Shown piece by piece: positions 59,514 to 64,000 of a stretch of 64,000 nt of DNA (its first letter is position 1; every line of letters starts with the position of its first letter). The stretch spans positions 1 to 64,000 of the forward strand of contig CAJOJQ010000010.1 of assembly GCA_905234985.1 (NCBI GenBank). The letters are read 5' to 3'. Under the pieces are notes generated by a model. It was not told the origin of the DNA, made no database searches, and was given only the letters and a program-made list of their open reading frames with translations. The position numbers and the translations under genes were made by a program. Source of the stretch: an uncultured Christensenellaceae bacterium. Lineage in GTDB: Bacteria > Bacillota > Clostridia > Christensenellales > Aristaeellaceae.

Positions 59514-60794
59514 TTAACCGATTTTGTCCTTGAAGCCCATGTACTTTTGCAGCGGTTCGGGGATGCGGATGGTGCCGTCGGCCTGCAGATTGTTTTCCAG
59601 GAAAGCGATCAGCATGCGGGGCGGGGCCACCACGGTGTTGTTCAGCGTGTGGGCCAGATACTTTTTGCCGTCCGCGCCCTTGACGCGGATGCCCAAACGG
59701 CGGGCCTGGGCGTCGCCCAAGTTGGAGCAGCTTCCCACTTCAAAGTATTTCTGCTGGCGGGGACTCCAGGCTTCCACGTCGCAGGACTTCACTTTCAGGT
59801 CAGCCAGGTCGCCGGAGCAGCATTCCAGCGTGCGCACGGGAATGTCCATGCTGCGGAAGAAGTCTACGGTGTTCTGCCACAGGCGGTCATACCACATCAT
59901 GCTGTCCTCGGGCTTGCAGACCACGATCATTTCCTGCTTCTCGAACTGGTGGATGCGGTACACGCCGCGCTCCTCGATGCCATGGGCGCCCACTTCCTTG
60001 CGGAAGCAGGGGGAATAGCTGGTCAGGGTCTGGGGCAGGTCCGCTTCGTCCAGAATCTGGTCGATGAACTTGCCGATCATGCTGTGTTCGCTGGTACCGA
60101 TCAGATAGAGGTCTTCACCCTCGATCTTGTACATCATGTTTTCCATTTCGGTGAAGCTCATGACCCCGTTCACCACGGCGGAGCGGATCATGAAGGGGGG
60201 CACGTAATAGGTGAAGCCCCGGTCGATCATGAAATCCCGGGCATAGGACAGGATAGCGCTGTGCAGCCGGGCGATATCGCCTTTCAGATAGTAGAAGCCG
60301 TTGCCGGAGGTGCGGCGGGCGGAATCCAGATCAATGCCGTTGAGCCGCTCCATGATGTCCACATGATAGGGGATTTCCCAGGCGGGCACCACGGGTTCGC
60401 CGAAGCGCTCGTTTTCCACGTTCTGGCTGTCGTCCTTGCCGATGGGCACGGAAGCGTCGATGATGTTGGGAATCACCATCATGCGCTTTTTGATTTCCTC
60501 GGCGTACTCCGTTTCCTTGGCTTCCAGGGCGGCCATTTCGTCCTGCATGTCCTTGACCTGCTGCTTGGCGGCCTCGGCCTCGTCCTTCTTGCCCTGGCCC
60601 ATCAGCGCGCCGATCTGCTTGCTGATCTTGTTGCGCTGGGAGCGCAGGAAATCCGCCCGCTGAATGGCTTCGCGGTTCTTTTTGTCCAGTTCGATCACTT
60701 CGTCCACCAGGGGCAGCTTTTGATCCTGGAACTTCTTTTTGATGTTTTCCCGCACGAGATCGGGATTGGTGCGAATCAGGTTAATGTCGATCAT
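59514..60794 (-). CDS. serS: Seryl-tRNA synthetase
   Basis: 426 residues. N-terminal two-helix tRNA-binding arm (about 30-105, KKNREAIQRADFLRSQRNKISKQIG), then a class II core: motif 2 FRKEVGAHGIEERGVYRIHQFEK and motif 3 GDAQARRLGIRVK. It charges tRNA-Ser in the cytoplasm. A T-box leader directly upstream should raise expression when tRNA-Ser is uncharged. Confidence 0.98.
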   Translation of the reverse strand: MIDINLIRTNPDLVRENIKKKFQDQKLPLVDEVIELDKKNREAIQRADFLRSQRNKISKQIGALMGQGKKDEAEAAKQQVKDMQDEMAALEAKETEYAEEIKKRMMVIPNIIDASVPIGKDDSQNVENERFGEPVVPAWEIPYHVDIMERLNGIDLDSARRTSGNGFYYLKGDIARLHSAILSYARDFMIDRGFTYYVPPFMIRSAVVNGVMSFTEMENMMYKIEGEDLYLIGTSEHSMIGKFIDQILDEADLPQTLTSYSPCFRKEVGAHGIEERGVYRIHQFEKQEMIVVCKPEDSMMWYDRLWQNTVDFFRSMDIPVRTLECCSGDLADLKVKSCDVEAWSPRQQKYFEVGSCSNLGDAQARRLGIRVKGADGKKYLAHTLNNTVVAPPRMLIAFLENNLQADGTIRIPEPLQKYMGFKDKIG

Positions 60795-60816
60795 AAATTT
60801 TCTTCCCTCCAGAAAA

Positions 60817-61036
60817 TAAAAAATCTTCCAGCCCCAACCACTGGGACGGAAGTTTTCCGCGTTGCCACCCAGCTTGCGCGGAAAAACCGCGCCGCTCGCG
60901 CGCGCTGTAGGGGGCGCTCCCCGGCGGCTCGTCGCCGCCCGTTCCGGGCTGGATCACAGCGTGTTCCCTCTGCCTTGCACCGCCCGGCAGCTCTCTTTCC
61001 GGAACGCCCGCTGCTGTGTCCCATCGTCGCGTTTCC
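60817..61036 (-). promoter_or_regulatory. T-box leader of serS
   Basis: On the minus strand the conserved T-box GGGTGGCAACGCGG (about 60871-60858) lies before a terminator hairpin (60825-60852: CTTCC/GGAAG and CCC/GGG pairs) ending in a T-run at 60817-60824. About 150 bases upstream is a stem-I-like region with AGAGAGC and GGTGCAAGGCAGAGGGAA. A possible serine specifier is TCC in GTGATCCAGC (about 60950); this codon call is tentative. Uncharged tRNA-Ser would stabilise the antiterminator. Confidence 0.8.
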
Positions 61037-61041
61037 CGGTT

Positions 61042-61172
61042 ATCATAGCACTGTTCCGGGCAAAATGCAAGAAAAAATTCCGTCACAGAAAAAGGCGATT
61101 TGTAAATTGTTTCAAATTGGTTACACGTCTGTTGCGGATTTTGTTGCATTCCGCCTGTTTTTTTGGTATACT
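61042..61172. promoter_or_regulatory. Back-to-back promoters for serS and the MoxR operon
   Basis: Minus strand: TTGCAT (61070-61065), 17 bp, TATGAT (61047-61042) for serS. Plus strand: TTGCAT (61144-61149), 17 bp, TATACT (61167-61172) for moxR. Confidence 0.65.
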
Positions 61173-61235
61173 ACCGTTGGATCGGGGAAAACCGCCCCGT
61201 TCCCGGACTTTCTTTCCGAAAGGAGAACCTACATT

Positions 61236-62201
61236 ATGCAGTCCAATTCCAACCCGGCGCCGGCCCGCCCTTTGGCTTACGCCTTACAGCAGAATATCCG
61301 CCGGGTGATCGTTGGCAAGGATGAAGCCATCGAGCTGCTTTTGATCGCCCTGATCTGCCGGGGTCACGTGCTGATTGAGGACGTGCCGGGCGTGGGCAAA
61401 ACCACCATGGCGGCGGCCCTGGCCCGTTCCTTGCAGTGCAGTTTTAAGCGCATCCAGTTTACCCCCGACGTGACGCCCTCCGACGTGACAGGCTTTACCA
61501 TGGTGAATATGCAGAGCGGGGAAATGGAATTCAAGCCCGGGGCCGTCATGAGCCAGATCGTGCTGGCGGATGAAATCAACCGCACGTCGCCCAAGACCCA
61601 GTCCTCCCTTCTGGAGGTCATGGAAGAAGGCCAGGTGACGGTGGACGGGGTGACCTATAAAATGCCCCGGCCCTTTATGGTGATGGCTACCCAGAACCCG
61701 GTGGATTTTGTGGGCACCTATCCCCTGCCGGAAGCGCAGATGGACCGGTTCTTCCTGAAAATCTCCGTGGGCTACCCCTCCGTGGAGGAAGAAATGGACG
61801 TGCTGGAGCGCTATTCCGGCCAGACCTCGCCCATGGAGACCCTGTCCCCCGTATGCGGCGCGGATGAAATTTTAGCCATGCAGGAGCAGTTAGGCAGCGT
61901 GTACGCCAGCCGGGAGGCCCGGTATTATGTAGCCACCATCGTGGCCCAGACCCGCACCCATCCCGCCCTGCAATTGGGCGCGTCCCCCCGTGGGGCCATC
62001 GCCCTGCTGCGGGCGGCCCAGGCCTGCGCCCTGCTCAGCAGCCGGGATTACGTGCTGCCCGACGATATCCGGCACATGGCCCTGCCCGTGCTGTCCCATC
62101 GGCTGATCCTGACGCCGGAGGCCCGCATGAAGGGCGTATCCTCCCAGCAGGTGCTGGCCCAATTGCTGGAAACCGTGCCGGTGCCTACGGGGCGCGTATG
62201 A
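61236..62201 (+). CDS. MoxR-type AAA+ ATPase
   Basis: 321 residues from the ATG at 61236 with AAAGGAG; the frame is open far upstream, antisense to serS, but only this start fits. Walker A is DVPGVGKTTMA, Walker B IVLADEINRTSPK, sensor 1 ATQNPVDFVGTYPLPEAQMDRF. MoxR proteins act as chaperones that help mature partner proteins; with DUF58 and a transglutaminase-like membrane protein they form a widespread but poorly understood operon. It overlaps the DUF58 gene by 4 bp. Confidence 0.95.
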   Translation: MQSNSNPAPARPLAYALQQNIRRVIVGKDEAIELLLIALICRGHVLIEDVPGVGKTTMAAALARSLQCSFKRIQFTPDVTPSDVTGFTMVNMQSGEMEFKPGAVMSQIVLADEINRTSPKTQSSLLEVMEEGQVTVDGVTYKMPRPFMVMATQNPVDFVGTYPLPEAQMDRFFLKISVGYPSVEEEMDVLERYSGQTSPMETLSPVCGADEILAMQEQLGSVYASREARYYVATIVAQTRTHPALQLGASPRGAIALLRAAQACALLSSRDYVLPDDIRHMALPVLSHRLILTPEARMKGVSSQQVLAQLLETVPVPTGRV

Positions 62202-63349
62202 CGCGCCGCTGTTTCGCGGCCGCCGCCGCCCTGATCACCAGCATGGTATGCGCCCTGTCCCTGGGCAACGCGCTGTACCTGTACATTGGGCTTTTGCTGT
62301 GCGCCCTGCTGCTGTACGGCTTTGTGAGCTGCCTTTGGGCGCGGCGCACGGCCTTCTGCCGTCAGGCCCTTTCCTCCGTTTCCGTCGTCCGGGGCGACAG
62401 CGCGTACCTGGATTTGCAGGCGGGCCATCGGTGCCCCCTGCCGGTCGCGCCGCCCAAGGGCGTGTTTTTCTTTAACGGAGAGGCTGCGGAATGTTTTTTC
62501 CCGCCCTCTCCCTTCCGCGCCCACGAAAAGCGGCTTCCCCTGACCGCCAGCCACGTGGGCCAGTATCAGGCCGGGTTAAAGGCCCTGGAGATCCAGGACG
62601 CCTTCGGCCTGTTTCGCATGCGCATGAAAATCAGGGACTTTGGCGGCACGCTCACCGTACTGCCCCGCCCCTTCGATATCGAAAAACCCCGCGTCACCAC
62701 CGGCGACGACGGTTCCGCTGCCCTGTCCCGCACCCAGGAGGACTACAACGCCCCGGAGGACGTGCGCGCTTATCAGCCCGGCGACGCCATGAAGCGCATT
62801 CACTGGAAGTTAAGCTCCCGGAAGCGGGAGCTGCTGGTGCGCCGGTTCGAGATGCCCGCTCCACCGGACACCCTGATCCTGCTGGACTGTGACGCCCCCG
62901 TGGGCGGCGAGCATCTGACCGACGGGAAGGAATGCCTGCGGGACGCCCTGTGCGAAACGGCCGTGTCGGTCGCCCGCATGCAGATGGCGGACGGCAGCCC
63001 AGTGCGCCTGCCCATTTACGGGGCGCGGGCCAACGAGTTTGCCTCCGACAGCGCGGCCAATCTGAAGCTGTTGCAGGAAATGCTGGCCAGTCAGCCCTTC
63101 GGCGGCGGCGAGGTGTTCGCCCGGGTGCTGGATTTGGAGCTGCGCCGCATGCGCCGCACTGGGGCCACCGTCATCATTACCACCCGGCTGGACGCCCAGA
63201 TCGTGGAGGGCGTGAGCCATATCCGCCGCATGGGTCCCAGCGCCCGGCTGTACCTGGTCACCTATACGCCGGACGCGAAAGAATACCAGCCCTATGTGAC
63301 AAGGCTTCAGCATCATTTGGTGGAGGTGTGCTATGTCACTCCCGCGTAA
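62198..63349 (+). CDS. DUF58 protein, MoxR partner
   Basis: 383 residues: two N-terminal membrane helices (about 8-45), a beta region, then the DUF58 signature VRAYQPGDAMKRIHWKLSSRKRELLVRRFE and a vWA-like C-terminal half (TLILLDCDAPVG). The usual third strand of the MoxR-DUF58 system. Coupled to moxR by a 4-bp overlap and to the next gene by 17 bp. Confidence 0.9.
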   Translation: MTRRCFAAAAALITSMVCALSLGNALYLYIGLLLCALLLYGFVSCLWARRTAFCRQALSSVSVVRGDSAYLDLQAGHRCPLPVAPPKGVFFFNGEAAECFFPPSPFRAHEKRLPLTASHVGQYQAGLKALEIQDAFGLFRMRMKIRDFGGTLTVLPRPFDIEKPRVTTGDDGSAALSRTQEDYNAPEDVRAYQPGDAMKRIHWKLSSRKRELLVRRFEMPAPPDTLILLDCDAPVGGEHLTDGKECLRDALCETAVSVARMQMADGSPVRLPIYGARANEFASDSAANLKLLQEMLASQPFGGGEVFARVLDLELRRMRRTGATVIITTRLDAQIVEGVSHIRRMGPSARLYLVTYTPDAKEYQPYVTRLQHHLVEVCYVTPA

Positions 63350-64000
63350 AAGCGGCATGGGTGCCCTCATGATGGGCTATCTGACCACGTATCTGCTCAG
63401 CGTGGGCATGAGCCTGACGCTGATTCGGTCCCTCATGCCCACCCACGCCCTGTGGCCCGGGCTGCTTTTGTGCGCCGTGTTTTCCCTGGCCTTTCACGCC
63501 CTGTTTTCCGTACACGTCAAGTACCGGTGGCTGCTGCCCCTGGGCGGGTTGGCGGTGCTGGGCATTTGGGCGGCCCTTGGCGGCGGCCCCCTGTTTACCC
63601 TGATCCAGTTAGGCAAGGCGGCGATTTTATCCTTCCGGGGCGTGCCGGACGCCGTTTCCCCTTACGCCGATACGGCGCGGTGGGCCGTTTGCCTCATGTT
63701 TTCCCTTTTGGCCGCTGCCCTGGCCTGGGACCGAACCCTGCCCCTGGCGCTTTTTACGGTGCTGGCGGTGATCGCCCTGGCGTTCGTGCTGAACGCGGAG
63801 CCGCAATTGCTGCTCTGCGCCCTGCCCGCCGCCGCCGGGCTGCTGCTGCTGGCCGCGGGCAGGCAGGGCAAACGCGTGAGCCTGCTGCCCGTGGCGCTGC
63901 TGCTGCCGCTGCTGGCCTTTTCCGTCATGCCCCAGCGCAGCATGACGGTGGAACCGCTGAAAAACGCGGCAGAGTACATCCGCAATCTCATAGAAGATTA
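63333..64000 (+). CDS. Membrane protein, probably the N-terminus of a TgpA-type transglutaminase (cut by the window end)
   Basis: The ATG at 63333 has GGAGGT 5 bases before it and overlaps the DUF58 gene by 17 bp. The 222 codons seen encode about six membrane helices (PGLLLCAVFSLAFHALFS, LPLGGLAVLGIWAALGGG, and so on), as in the N-terminal part of TgpA-like proteins that complete MoxR-DUF58 operons with an extracellular transglutaminase core. The catalytic domain is beyond the window, so the call rests on position and helix pattern. Confidence 0.75.
   Translation, partial: MSLPRKSGMGALMMGYLTTYLLSVGMSLTLIRSLMPTHALWPGLLLCAVFSLAFHALFSVHVKYRWLLPLGGLAVLGIWAALGGGPLFTLIQLGKAAILSFRGVPDAVSPYADTARWAVCLMFSLLAAALAWDRTLPLALFTVLAVIALAFVLNAEPQLLLCALPAAAGLLLLAAGRQGKRVSLLPVALLLPLLAFSVMPQRSMTVEPLKNAAEYIRNLIED

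Noticed and set aside
59547-61235. Long upstream extension of the moxR frame, antisense to serS
   Set aside because: It runs through serS and its T-box in the opposite direction; the AAAGGAG site and family N-terminus place the start at 61236.

Overview
The window is a stretch of a Gram-positive, low-oxygen bacterium of the class Clostridia, most likely an uncultured gut member (Oscillospirales or Christensenellales type). I infer this from the whole picture and not from a marker gene: GC-rich coding sequence with AT-rich promoters of the sigma-A type, strong AGGAGG ribosome binding sites, a T-box leader before serS, an LPXTG pilin, several c-di-GMP proteins, a sensory [FeFe]-hydrogenase relative, and xylan enzymes. 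No tRNA, rRNA, CRISPR array, transposase or phage gene was seen.

Layout. 1-6.4 kb: an AT-rich partial gene, a palindromic element, a GH120 beta-xylosidase, a YcxB-like membrane protein, an HPr-like protein, pgi and a self-inhibited Fic enzyme. 6.6-17 kb: a sodium/solute symporter, a phosphoesterase, then a c-di-GMP block: a hydrogenase-like/degenerate GGDEF/EAL fusion, a Cache-GGDEF cyclase, an M48 protease, an fRMsr-MsrA fusion and a second membrane GGDEF cyclase. 17-24.3 kb: M18 aminopeptidase, MATE exporter, and a TetR-controlled MMPL exporter with a secreted coiled-coil partner. 24.3-27.4 kb: metNIQ, preceded by a Met/Cys-rich leader peptide and an intrinsic terminator (attenuator). 27.5-32 kb: one isolated gene that fuses TPR-like repeats, an Hsp70 and an HtrA-like serine protease. 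32-38.8 kb: a giant secreted CUB-like repeat/LRR protein broken by two in-frame TAA codons, SARP-type operator repeats, a SARP-type response regulator and a broken histidine kinase. 38.8-41.4 kb: three secreted proteins, one a trypsin-like protease. 41.5-54 kb: an aldo/keto reductase and a GH10 xylanase operon that share a MerR-type promoter, a DMT transporter, a KtrA/KdpDE-type potassium cluster, and a heterodimeric ABC exporter. 54-57 kb: small metabolic genes, pfkA and a 40-residue protein. 57-64 kb: an LPXTG pilin with a long structured leader, serS with its T-box, and a MoxR-DUF58-transglutaminase operon cut by the window end.

Themes. (1) c-di-GMP signalling coupled to a redox or H2 sensor: a hydrogenase-like protein carries an intact EAL phosphodiesterase and lies 13 bp before an intact, product-inhibited cyclase. 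(2) A single-chain chaperone-protease. (3) Regulation readable from sequence: Met/Cys attenuator, T-box, two identical MerR-type 19-bp-spacer promoters, 11-bp SARP repeats, and TetR and Fic operators. (4) A family of cloverleaf-like intergenic palindromes (four copies, with different sequence but the same architecture), one of them filling the metI-metQ gap. (5) Xylan use spread over two loci (GH120 and GH10), both enzymes lacking signal peptides and so probably acting on imported oligosaccharides.
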